From: Promethearchaeota archaeon
Lineage (GTDB): Archaea; Asgardarchaeota; Lokiarchaeia; Sigyniarchaeales; SOKP01
Reading direction: 5' to 3'
DNA length: 9,130 bases
NCBI GenBank assembly: GCA_004524385.1
Contig: SDNM01000046.1
Span: 1-9,130, forward strand
Below are positions 1 through 6,411 of this stretch, one piece after another (within the stretch, counting starts at the first letter, position 1; each line of letters opens with the position of its first letter). Below the pieces are notes generated by a model, which was not told the origin of the DNA, did no database searches, and saw nothing but the letters and a program-made list of their open reading frames with translations. Position numbers and translations under genes: made by a program.

Positions 1-9
1 ATAATAAAA

Positions 10-1386
10 TCATTTTAGACTATCAATAAATCTATTTATAAGAGCCCAAAAATGCTTAAGTGATTGTATTTCTTTTAGAATTCCAATCATAATTTTAGGT
101 CTAAGATAGAACTCAAGATAGGCTCTTCTTTGCATATTTTTCATCATCTTTCGAGTCATACCATCTGGGACATATCCTACATCATGCACAAAAAAGTGAT
201 CATAATCGATTTCTTTCATTCCCTTATCCATTAATTCCTTATACAATTCGGATCCAGGCAACGGCATAAAATTATTAAATTGAGCTCTATTAATGTTTAC
301 TAACTTTGATAATCCAATAGTTTGAAGCATTTCATATTTAGTTTCTCCAGGTATTCCAAACATAAAAAAGCCTGTAGTTTTTATATTGCTATTATTAAAA
401 ATCTTCATTTTCTCTATAATTTTATTAACTGAAAGATGTTTTTTTGTGATATCATGTATACGCTGAGAGCCAAATTCAAGACCTATAGCCAAAGAATGGC
501 ACCCTGATCTCTCCATAAGTTTTAACATATCTTCATCGAGAGTGTCAATCCTCACGCCGGAAGGACAACTCCATGTGATATTCATCTTTAATTTTATTAG
601 AGTTTCACAAAATTCAGTTAAAAAATTCTTGAGTAAAGTCAAGTTTTCGTCTTCTATTAAAAAATCTCTTACCCCAAAATTTCTTTTCAAAAACTTCATC
701 TCCTTAATCACATTTTCTATTGATCTTTTTCTAATTCGACGTGTGGTAATTGCTTTACTAGCACAAAAAGTACATTCCATTGGACAACCTCTTGTAATAA
801 TTATAGGCGCTATGGGGAAGCTTTTGAAGAATCCCCCATGGGGCATTGGGGGGTAATTTCTTGGATCCATTAAATCCCAAGCTGGAAACGGAATCGTATC
901 GAGATCCTCAACTATGTCTATTGGATTAATTATTATTTTGTTTTCTTTCCGCCATATGAGATTTGGTACATCTTGGAAATTTGGATTATTTGATTGAAGT
1001 TGAGACAAAAGCTTAGGAAAAGCGATTTCTACCTCACATATTAAAGCAAAATCCGCTTTTGGATAATCTTTTAATATTTCTTCATGAATTCCTGAAGGGT
1101 GATAACCACCAAGAACTATAATCGTATCAGGTTGAAATTTTCTTATGATATCTATATGCTTTCTTGTGGGAGTTTCGTCATAGCTAAACATCTGAATGCC
1201 AATAAGATCAAAATCATTATTTTTAATATAATTTTGAAAATCATCAAATGTGAAATTTCTTTGAAGACAATGCAGTATTTTAACATCATGTCCAGTCTCT
1301 CTTAAAACAGATGCAATATAACCAATGCCAAGACTTGGCATTATAATATAGCTTCTGTTTATTGGCATCATCAGCAAAATTTTCAT
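10..1386 (-). CDS. B12-binding-domain radical SAM protein
   Basis: A 458-residue cytosolic enzyme of the B12-binding radical SAM superfamily (BchE/Elp3-like). Residues 1-140 look like a cobalamin-binding Rossmann fold: MKILLMMP strand, LGIGYIASVLRETGHDV helix, DLIGIQMFS, and VLGGYHPSG near 91-99. I do not see the base-off DxHxxG histidine motif, which many family members also lack. The radical SAM core spans about 190-390. Its 4Fe-4S motif is RGCPMECTFC with Cys201, Cys205 and Cys208, followed by RIRKRSIENVIKEM, the SAM-side strand LAIGLEFGSQ (299-308) and GFFMFGIPGET (339-349). A basic C-terminal tail (410-458) may be substrate-specific. Family members methylate, cyclise or rearrange lipids, cofactors and antibiotics; the substrate here cannot be read from the sequence. 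The neighbouring membrane proteins make a lipid or envelope role plausible but unproven. The gene is complete, ends nine bases from the window edge and is divergent from the UPF0104 gene. The ATG start fits the family N-terminus; no clear Shine-Dalgarno precedes it. Confidence 0.9.
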   Translation of the reverse strand: MKILLMMPINRSYIIMPSLGIGYIASVLRETGHDVKILHCLQRNFTFDDFQNYIKNNDFDLIGIQMFSYDETPTRKHIDIIRKFQPDTIIVLGGYHPSGIHEEILKDYPKADFALICEVEIAFPKLLSQLQSNNPNFQDVPNLIWRKENKIIINPIDIVEDLDTIPFPAWDLMDPRNYPPMPHGGFFKSFPIAPIIITRGCPMECTFCASKAITTRRIRKRSIENVIKEMKFLKRNFGVRDFLIEDENLTLLKNFLTEFCETLIKLKMNITWSCPSGVRIDTLDEDMLKLMERSGCHSLAIGLEFGSQRIHDITKKHLSVNKIIEKMKIFNNSNIKTTGFFMFGIPGETKYEMLQTIGLSKLVNINRAQFNNFMPLPGSELYKELMDKGMKEIDYDHFFVHDVGYVPDGMTRKMMKNMQRRAYLEFYLRPKIMIGILKEIQSLKHFWALINRFIDSLK

Positions 1387-1440
1387 TTCAGTGAACCATT
1401 GACAATTTTATTTCCTAATAAAATTTGTTAATCTTGTTTA

Positions 1441-1466
1441 AATTTAAAAATATCGGTTTTTAAATT
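1441..1466. repeat. 10-bp AT-only inverted repeat with 6-base loop
   Basis: The arms AATTTAAAAA (1441-1450) and TTTTTAAATT (1457-1466) are perfectly complementary around the loop TATCGG. The repeat lies in the shared upstream region of two divergent genes, so it could be a regulator site. Arms made only of A and T arise easily by chance in DNA this AT-rich. Confidence 0.4.
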
Positions 1467-1488
1467 AAGTTTCTGTGAATATCTGATT

Positions 1489-1506
1489 TTCTATTAAAAA
1501 ATAGAA
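1489..1506. repeat. 7-bp inverted repeat with AAAA loop
   Basis: TTCTATT (1489-1495) and AATAGAA (1500-1506) are perfectly complementary around four A residues. This is the second small dyad in the divergent intergenic region, 22 bases from the first and about 25 bases before the candidate TATA box of the UPF0104 gene. It could be an operator or simply chance. Confidence 0.35.
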
Positions 1507-1530
1507 TAAATTCAATAGTTAAAATTCAAT

Positions 1531-1541
1531 AAGTATAAATA
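1531..1541 (+). promoter_or_regulatory. Candidate TATA box for the UPF0104 gene
   Basis: AAGTATAAATA lies about 70 bases before the ATG at 1608. An archaeal start site about 26 bases downstream of the box centre would give a leader of roughly 45 bases. Other AT-rich stretches nearer the gene, such as CATAAAAATAATA around 1579-1591, could serve instead. Confidence 0.35.
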
Positions 1542-1607
1542 TTAAAAATTTTTTGATATTTCAACTTAAAAATTAACTCCATAAAAATAATAAAGAACAC
1601 AGAGAAA

Positions 1608-2606
1608 ATGAAAGACAAAATAAAGAGAATTTTGATTGGAATCTCAACAATCATATTAATTATTTTCATGATATTCTATGTTGATATACGGGAAATTCTA
1701 AAAAATTTAAATAAAATTTCATTATTAGGGATATTCTTATTTATACTGATTTATACAACCACCTTTATTTTACGTTCAATTAAATTAAAACAGGTATTTC
1801 ATGGATTAAATCTTAAATCTTCACTCTTAATATTATATGGGTCCTATGGTATTGGATTTGCCATTAATGAATTAACACCAGGCAAATTTGGGGAACTAGC
1901 AAGAATTGAATATATACAACAAAAGGAGAAAGATATCTCATTAACTAGGAGTGTTTGTGGTGTATCAATCGAGAGATTTATAGATTTACTAGTATTGTTT
2001 TTATTTATTAGTTTAGTTACTATTTATTTATATTTAAATAATTTTAAGGGAACTTCCAATCTAAACTTACATATTTATTTAGGTATTGGTGCACTTTTCC
2101 TAAGTGGAGCCGTAGTCATATTAATCTTACTTTTTCTTATATCTGATTGGATATTAAATATTATTGGCAAGATTTCCTCAAAGCTTGAGCGTAAATTGAA
2201 GCAATTCCTCGAGGGCTTTTTGAACGGAGTAAATGAATTTAGAAAAAATAAGAAAAGTGTAATTAAAGTTATTATCTTGAGTTTTCCAACTTGGTTTTTG
2301 GATACTCTTACTCTCGTGCTTCTTTTTTATTTAATTGGATATGAAATTAACATATTCATAATTATAATGGCTCAAATAATAGTTTTCTTTACCAAAGCAT
2401 TTCCAATTACACCCGGTGGATGGGTTATTTCTGAAAGTGTAGGTGCCTTATTAATTTTTTTATTTTATCCATCAATTCCTTATAATATTATTTTATCTAT
2501 TTTTATTTTGGATCATTTAATAAGATCGGCCTATATATTTGTGTATGGCGTATTTTCTTCTGTTGGTTTCAATTTTAAATTTGAAAAAATGATAAAACAG
2601 ATTTAA
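1608..2606 (+). CDS. UPF0104 / lysylphosphatidylglycerol synthase TM-region membrane protein
   Basis: A 332-residue multi-pass membrane protein of the UPF0104 family (TIGR00374, the membrane part of bacterial MprF). Two family signatures are intact: GFAINELTPGKFGELAR (83-99), followed by the ERFIDLLVL segment (122-130), and FPITPGGWVISESVGALLI (265-283). About eight hydrophobic helices are visible (roughly 7-25, 39-57, 74-90, 125-145, 155-180, 218-243, 246-263, 275-320), with a basic cytoplasmic loop at 190-216. The length matches stand-alone members. Only the membrane domain is present, without the MprF C-terminal aminoacyl-transferase domain, so lysine transfer to lipid should not be assumed. 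Related stand-alone proteins are usually found near lipid-linked glycosyltransferases and are thought to act in lipid or glycan translocation or modification. The next two genes, glycosyltransferase-like and convergent with this one, fit that setting. The ATG at 1608 places a short basic segment before the first helix, as expected. Confidence 0.88.
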   Translation: MKDKIKRILIGISTIILIIFMIFYVDIREILKNLNKISLLGIFLFILIYTTTFILRSIKLKQVFHGLNLKSSLLILYGSYGIGFAINELTPGKFGELARIEYIQQKEKDISLTRSVCGVSIERFIDLLVLFLFISLVTIYLYLNNFKGTSNLNLHIYLGIGALFLSGAVVILILLFLISDWILNIIGKISSKLERKLKQFLEGFLNGVNEFRKNKKSVIKVIILSFPTWFLDTLTLVLLFYLIGYEINIFIIIMAQIIVFFTKAFPITPGGWVISESVGALLIFLFYPSIPYNIILSIFILDHLIRSAYIFVYGVFSSVGFNFKFEKMIKQI

Positions 2607-2662
2607 GGGAACCAAATGAGAATTTATTAAAACGATTTTTATTAAATTAATAGGTTGAAGTT
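2607..2662. terminator. Convergent intergenic gap with weak oligo-T
   Basis: Fifty-six bases separate the 3' ends of the rightward UPF0104 gene and the leftward first GT-C-like gene. A T5 run at 2636-2640, followed by AT-rich sequence, is the only candidate stop for the rightward transcript. No strong hairpin is seen. The right part, from 2641, belongs to the duplicated unit. Confidence 0.35.
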
Positions 2663-3709
2663 TTAAAACCAAAAAATAATTATTAAAAAGGATAAAAAGA
2701 CTCCAATAAACGATAAATAAAATGTTAATAGATGATTATTTACGTTTATCTCTCTCTGTAAAAATCCTAAATTCAATTTAAATTTAAAAAATTCTCTCTC
2801 CTTTAAAATTCCATAAAATATTATGGATTGAAACCATCTTAAAAAAAACCAACTAAAAAATAGATAAGTACCAAGAGCAACTATTGAAATTATTATTATT
2901 TCAAAAACATCAGAATTTTTTAATCTAAATAAAAGAAATAAAATGAATATGCATATAAAAGGAAGTACTCTAATATATATTGGCACATAAGAACCTCTAT
3001 CATTCCACTCTATTAATATTTGATAATGGTAAGTTAAGAAAAAAAGGGGAAAAATTAACAACAACAATAACAACGGGATAATGGTGATAAGAAAGATTTT
3101 TAATTCTTTCCAATCTTTTTCATATAGAAATTTAATAAATAGAAATCCTATTGCTGGTATGGGATAAAACTTAATACACATTGATAAACCTAAAAATATA
3201 TAAAACAAATATCTAGCATAAAGCTCTTTTCTTGGATAGTATATGAGTGCCATGAAAAAAAAGAAGAAAAAGAATGCATCTGTTATATGATACCCACAAT
3301 TCTCTAAGCTAAAAGAATTGTTTAAAAAGAAAAATGGATTTATTAAAAAAAGACTGAATGCATAATCTTTATTTTTAATATTAAAACTTTTTAAAACGAA
3401 ATAAAATATCAAACATGTCAACAGGTCCCAAAAAAAAGCCCAAAAAGCAAAAATTTCAATCCTTCCAAAAGATAAAAACATAAATGCGAAAATAAAACCT
3501 TGAGTCAGCATAGGATAAAGCCCCCAGTTCTTAGTATAATTTAATTGAACATCTCCCCAACCTCTCTGAGGATCTAATATATGAATACAATAATAATAAA
3601 ATAACATGATTATTCTTGCCGTAATACCTAAAAAAATAAAGATTAAAGCTTTTTTGGCAAGAATTTTATCTAAAACTTTTTTTTCTTCAATAACAACATC
3701 ATTTTCCAT
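2663..3709 (-). CDS. GT-C-type membrane glycosyltransferase-like protein, paralogue 1
   Basis: A 348-residue protein with about ten hydrophobic helices, about 70% identical by my hand alignment to its tandem neighbour at 3889-4938. A short charged cytoplasmic N-terminus (1-20) leads into helix 1 (22-44). The next loop carries WGDV (51-54), the place where GT-C enzymes keep a catalytic or metal-binding aspartate (Asp53). Further family-like features are the FLINPFFFLNNSFSLENCGYH region (121-141) and LGLSMCIKFYPIPAIGFLF (173-191), close to the conserved lysine-proline segment of PIG-M, GT87 and DUF2029 mannosyltransferases. These enzymes take sugar from a polyprenyl-phosphate donor on the outer membrane face. 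Family assignment is by motif and topology only, and donor and acceptor are unknown. A run of seven phenylalanines (146-152) lies in one helix; the paralogue has FFLFFLF there. The ATG at 3709 lies 23-31 bases from a good TATA box, so the mRNA is probably leaderless. Confidence 0.68.
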   Translation of the reverse strand: MENDVVIEEKKVLDKILAKKALIFIFLGITARIIMLFYYYCIHILDPQRGWGDVQLNYTKNWGLYPMLTQGFIFAFMFLSFGRIEIFAFWAFFWDLLTCLIFYFVLKSFNIKNKDYAFSLFLINPFFFLNNSFSLENCGYHITDAFFFFFFFMALIYYPRKELYARYLFYIFLGLSMCIKFYPIPAIGFLFIKFLYEKDWKELKIFLITIIPLLLLLLIFPLFFLTYHYQILIEWNDRGSYVPIYIRVLPFICIFILFLLFRLKNSDVFEIIIISIVALGTYLFFSWFFLRWFQSIIFYGILKEREFFKFKLNLGFLQREINVNNHLLTFYLSFIGVFLSFLIIIFWF

Positions 3710-3730
3710 AAATATTTACCATAAAGAACC

Positions 3731-3741
3731 TCTTATAAAGT
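3731..3741 (-). promoter_or_regulatory. TATA box of GT-C-like paralogue 1
   Basis: Read on the minus strand, this is CTTTATAAG preceded by a long A run, a good archaeal BRE plus TATA arrangement. Its centre lies about 27 bases before the ATG at 3709, which predicts a leaderless transcript. The same box at the same distance precedes paralogue 2, and nearly the same core precedes the metallo-hydrolase gene at 9029. Confidence 0.6.
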
Positions 3742-3854
3742 TTTTTTTTATTGAGAAATTTATCCTAAAGTTAATGTACTAAAGAGATTTCTGTATTTAT
3801 ATTAGCAAATTTAATTTATTAAATCTAATGAAAAGAACTCTAAATTAGAAATAT

Positions 3855-3862
3855 AAAAAAAA
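3855..3862 (-). terminator. Oligo-T terminator after GT-C-like paralogue 2
   Basis: Eight A residues on the plus strand give a T8 run on the minus strand, 27 bases past the stop codon of the gene at 3889-4938. Oligo-T runs without a strong hairpin are typical archaeal terminators. The run lies just outside the duplicated unit, so the other copy lacks it. It implies separate transcripts for the two tandem genes. Confidence 0.5.
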
Positions 3863-3888
3863 TCTCATTAAATTAATAGATTGAAGTT

Positions 3889-4938
3889 TTATAAATAAAA
3901 AATAATAATTAAAATTGAGTAAAAGACTCCAATAAATGACAAGCAAAAAGTCAACAGATGATTATTTACTATTTTTTCTCTCTTTATAAATCCTAAATTC
4001 AATTTAAACCTAAAAAATTCTCTCTCCTTTAAAATTCCGTAAAATATTATAGATTGAAACCATCTTAAAAATGGCCAACTAAAAAAGAGGTAAGTACCGA
4101 ACGCAACCATTGAAATTACTAATATTTCAAATATATCAGATTTCTCTAATCTAAATAAAATAAATAAAATGAATATACATAAAAAAGGAAGTGCTCTTAT
4201 AAATCTTGGCACATAAGAACCTCTATAATTCCATATTACTAATGCTATATAATGATAAGGTAAGTAAAAAAGTGGTAAAAATATCAATACTATCAATAGT
4301 GGGACGATAAGAATTGCCATTATTTTTAATTCTTTCCAGTTTTTTTCATATAGAAATTTAATAAATAGAAATCCTATTGCTGGTATAGTGTAATATTTTA
4401 TACACATTGATAATCCTAAAAATATGTAAAACAAATATCTAGCATAACGCTCTTTTCTTGGATAATATATGAGTGCCAGGAATAGAAAGAACAAAAAGAA
4501 TGATTCTGTAATATGATATCCACAACCCTCTAAGCTAAAAATGTTGATAAAAAATAATAATGGATTGATTAAAAAAAAACCAAAAGTATAACCTTTATTT
4601 TTAATATTAAAACTTTTTATAACAAAATAGAACATCAAACTTGTCACCAATTCCCAAAAAAAAGCCCAAAAAACAAAAACTCCAAATCTCCCAAAAGATA
4701 AAAACACAAATATCTCAATAAAAATTTGACTCACCAAAGGATAATGCTCCGTGGATTCATAATGATAATTTCTATAAACATCCCCCCAAGATATATAAGG
4801 ATTTAACATATGAATATAATAATAAAAAAAAAGAATGAATACTCTTGCTGTAATACCTAGGAAAATAAAGATTAAACCCTTTATGGCAAAAGTTTTTTCC
4901 CGATTTTTTTTTTCTTCTAATAAAACTTCATTTTCCAT
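3889..4938 (-). CDS. GT-C-type membrane glycosyltransferase-like protein, paralogue 2
   Basis: A 349-residue multi-pass membrane protein and tandem paralogue of the gene at 2663-3709. It keeps every feature read as GT-C-like: WGDV at 51-54, FLINP at 122-126, FSLEGCGYHITES (133-145), LGLSMCIKYYTIPAIGFLF (174-192) and the conserved cytoplasmic end KEREFFRFKLNLG (304-316). The two proteins differ most at 11-18, at 41-50 and 55-78 around the first extracytoplasmic loop, and in helices at 206-220. The central part (156-205) and the C-terminal part (281-340) are nearly identical. Copy 2 has one extra residue in the loop after WGDV. Differences near the proposed active-site loop could mean different acceptors. 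The gene has its own TATA box 23-31 bases before the ATG and its own oligo-T terminator. Function beyond a membrane glycosyltransferase-like fold is not established. Confidence 0.68.
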   Translation of the reverse strand: MENEVLLEEKKNREKTFAIKGLIFIFLGITARVFILFFYYYIHMLNPYISWGDVYRNYHYESTEHYPLVSQIFIEIFVFLSFGRFGVFVFWAFFWELVTSLMFYFVIKSFNIKNKGYTFGFFLINPLLFFINIFSLEGCGYHITESFFLFFLFLALIYYPRKERYARYLFYIFLGLSMCIKYYTIPAIGFLFIKFLYEKNWKELKIMAILIVPLLIVLIFLPLFYLPYHYIALVIWNYRGSYVPRFIRALPFLCIFILFILFRLEKSDIFEILVISMVAFGTYLFFSWPFLRWFQSIIFYGILKEREFFRFKLNLGFIKREKIVNNHLLTFCLSFIGVFYSILIIIFYL

Positions 4939-4959
4939 AAATATTCACCATATAAAACA

Positions 4960-4970
4960 TCTTATAAAGT
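4960..4970 (-). promoter_or_regulatory. TATA box of GT-C-like paralogue 2
   Basis: The minus strand reads A-rich sequence followed by ACTTTATAAG, identical in core and position to the box of paralogue 1. The sequence between box and ATG is also largely shared, ending in AATATTTATGGAAAATGA in paralogue 1 and in paralogue 2. Promoter conservation suggests both copies are still expressed. Confidence 0.6.
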
Positions 4971-5016
4971 TTTTTCTTTGTTGACATATTTATCCTAAAT
5001 TTAATTTACATGGATA

Positions 5017-5030
5017 CATAAATATTTATG
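5017..5030 (+). promoter_or_regulatory. Palindromic TATA-like element before the U32 gene
   Basis: CATAAATATTTATG is a perfect 14-base palindrome whose centre lies about 40 bases before the U32 start codon, suitable for a TATA box with a leader of about 14 bases. The sequence AAATATTTATGGAAA here also occurs on the opposite strand at the start codon of paralogue 1, with one change in paralogue 2. It may be a coincidence in AT-rich DNA. Confidence 0.4.
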
Positions 5031-5063
5031 GAAAGAATATTAACAAATGGTATTTAAATTAAA

Positions 5064-6326
5064 ATGAAAAAAGTTGAACTGTTAGCCCCCGCAAAAAATT
5101 TCAAGGCAATAAAAGCAGCTTTAAAATATGCGGATTCTATTTATTTTGGAGTTAAAAAGCTTAATATGAGAATGCGGTCAGAGAATATAGCTTTAGAAGA
5201 TCTAAATAAAATAGTAGATTATTGTGAGAAAAATAATTTAAAAACAATATTAGCAACCAATGTTCTCGTATACGATAACGAATTGGAATTACTACGAGAA
5301 ATATTAGAGAAAGCTAAAGATGCAGGAGTCAATGCGGTGATTGTTCATGATTTAGCAGCAATACAAATATCTAGAGAAATTAAATTACCATTTCATATCT
5401 CCACACAATGTAATATATCTAATTCCTTATCTGCTGAATTTTACGAACAATTAGGTGCTGAACGTATTATTTTAGCTCGCGAATTATCACTAGAAAAGAT
5501 TAAAGAAATTAAAAGAAATATGACAAAAGCAGAAATCGAAGTGTTCATTCATGGTTCAATGTGTACATCAATAAGTGGTAGATGCTATTTTTCGCAAGAT
5601 ATTTGTGGTACAGAAGAAAAATCAGCAAATAGAGGTAGTTGTATTCAACCTTGCAGAAGAAGATGGTGGGTGAAGGGTGAATCCGGAGAAGAATACATTT
5701 ATGATGGAGTTCGATTCTTGAACTCAAGAGATTTATGTACTATAGCTTACATACCACAATTAATAGAGGCTAATATTGATGCTTTTAAGATCGAAGGGCG
5801 AATGAGACACCCTCATTATGTTGAGATAGTGACTAAAACATATAGAGAAGCATGTGAAGCTTATTATAGTGGAACATTTACGGAAAAAAAAGTGGGTAGA
5901 TGGATTACAGATTTAAAAAAAGTTTATAATCGAGGATTTACGCCTGGTTTTTATTTCAAAAGGATGACTGAAGATGACCATCAACATAAATCACCTGCGA
6001 ATTTATCTCACTTTAGATATATCAAAGTTGGATGGGTTGAAAAATATATTCAAAAAACCCAAACCGCAATTATTATCTTAAATAATGGATATTTGACTAA
6101 AAACGATGATTTAATTATAATGGGTAAAAATACTGACACATATATTCATCAAAGAGCTAAATCAATAAAATATAAAGGAAAAAATGTCATCAAAACACCT
6201 CGAGGAAAACTAAATAATATTATTAAAGTTGAATTAAAACTCGATGATAATGCGGTTGGTAATAGGGAAGATTGGATTTATATATTTACAGATAAAACAT
6301 ATGGAAAAAAAAAATATTCTTTATAA
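5064..6326 (+). CDS. U32-family protein, TrhP/YegQ-like RNA hydroxylation type
   Basis: A 420-residue cytosolic protein historically called peptidase U32. It starts with the family strand VELLAPA (4-10) and carries the full signature EVFIHGSMCTSISGRCYFS (159-177). Cys167, Cys174, Cys193 and Cys225 are spaced like the four Fe-S ligands of E. coli UbiU (169, 176, 193, 232), so a 4Fe-4S cluster is likely; Cys197 is an extra candidate. NSRDLC (220-225) and FKIEGRMRHPHYVEIVTKTYREA (241-263) match the YegQ/TrhP subgroup, which makes 5-hydroxyuridine in tRNA from prephenate. A beta-rich C-terminal domain (315-420) is present, as in that subgroup. RlhA (23S rRNA cytidine hydroxylation) is the main alternative; I do not see a reason to call it a protease. 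The ATG at 5064 directly precedes the conserved first strand. The gene is a single transcription unit, convergent with the LRR gene 52 bases downstream. Confidence 0.87.
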   Translation: MKKVELLAPAKNFKAIKAALKYADSIYFGVKKLNMRMRSENIALEDLNKIVDYCEKNNLKTILATNVLVYDNELELLREILEKAKDAGVNAVIVHDLAAIQISREIKLPFHISTQCNISNSLSAEFYEQLGAERIILARELSLEKIKEIKRNMTKAEIEVFIHGSMCTSISGRCYFSQDICGTEEKSANRGSCIQPCRRRWWVKGESGEEYIYDGVRFLNSRDLCTIAYIPQLIEANIDAFKIEGRMRHPHYVEIVTKTYREACEAYYSGTFTEKKVGRWITDLKKVYNRGFTPGFYFKRMTEDDHQHKSPANLSHFRYIKVGWVEKYIQKTQTAIIILNNGYLTKNDDLIIMGKNTDTYIHQRAKSIKYKGKNVIKTPRGKLNNIIKVELKLDDNAVGNREDWIYIFTDKTYGKKKYSL

Positions 6327-6346
6327 GCACTGAAAAACAAAACAAT

Positions 6347-6411
6347 GGAGGTACTTAATGTTATTTTTGTCAAAATTATTATTTAAAGATTTTCACTCCA
6401 CGTTTTTCTAA
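6347..6411 (+). other. Perfect Shine-Dalgarno with 17-codon ORF after the U32 gene
   Basis: GGAGGT at 6347-6352 is followed, after five bases, by an ATG at 6358. The frame runs 17 codons (MLFLSKLLFKDFHSTFF) to a stop at 6409-6411 and overlaps the antisense 3' end of the LRR gene. An overlapping 13-codon frame starts at 6345, inside the motif. No other gene in the window has so clear a ribosome site. It may be a remnant of a lost downstream cistron of the U32 gene, a real tiny peptide, or chance. Confidence 0.2.

Larger units (their letters stand above)
1387..1607. other. Divergent intergenic region, radical SAM / UPF0104
   Basis: These 221 bases separate two divergently transcribed genes and are almost entirely A and T. 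They must hold both promoters. A plausible TATA box for the rightward gene lies at 1531-1541; I could not pick a convincing one for the leftward gene. Two small inverted repeats sit in the middle (1441-1466 and 1489-1506). No coding sequence is apparent. Confidence 0.6.
2641..3779. repeat. Direct duplication, copy 1
   Basis: This 1,139-base unit is repeated at 3867-5009. Similarity starts abruptly at ATTAAATTAATAG on the left and ends after TATCCTAAA plus TTAAT-TAC on the right. The unit therefore contains the whole gene, its 3' flank and at least 70 bases upstream of its start, including the TATA box. The sequences immediately outside the two copies do not match. The offset between copies grows from 1,226 to 1,230 bases through one extra codon in copy 2 and a one-base indel in the upstream T run. 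Confidence 0.85.
3867..5009. repeat. Direct duplication, copy 2
   Basis: This 1,143-base unit is the partner of 2641-3779, in the same orientation and separated from it by an 87-base non-repeated spacer (3780-3866). It contains a complete paralogous gene, its TATA box and an upstream element (TTGA..ATTTATCCTAAA) kept in both copies. No inverted repeats or target-site duplications typical of insertion sequences are seen at the edges, so unequal crossing-over or replication slippage is more likely than transposition. Confidence 0.85.

Noticed and set aside
542..1305. Plus-strand open frames at 542-856 and 1099-1305
   Set aside because: Both lie antisense inside the radical SAM gene, whose motifs are intact. 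Their translations show no recognisable domains.
3780..3866. Spacer between the duplicated copies as a small RNA or third partial copy
   Set aside because: I found no match to the repeat unit, no strong secondary structure and no coding frame; it is plain AT-rich spacer with a terminator run.
2641..5009. The duplicated unit as a mobile element
   Set aside because: No transposase, terminal inverted repeats or target-site duplications are seen. The content is a single membrane-protein gene with its promoter, which fits simple tandem duplication.
5545..5727. Minus-strand open frame of 60 codons
   Set aside because: It overlaps the conserved cysteine signature of the U32 gene in antisense and has no recognisable content.
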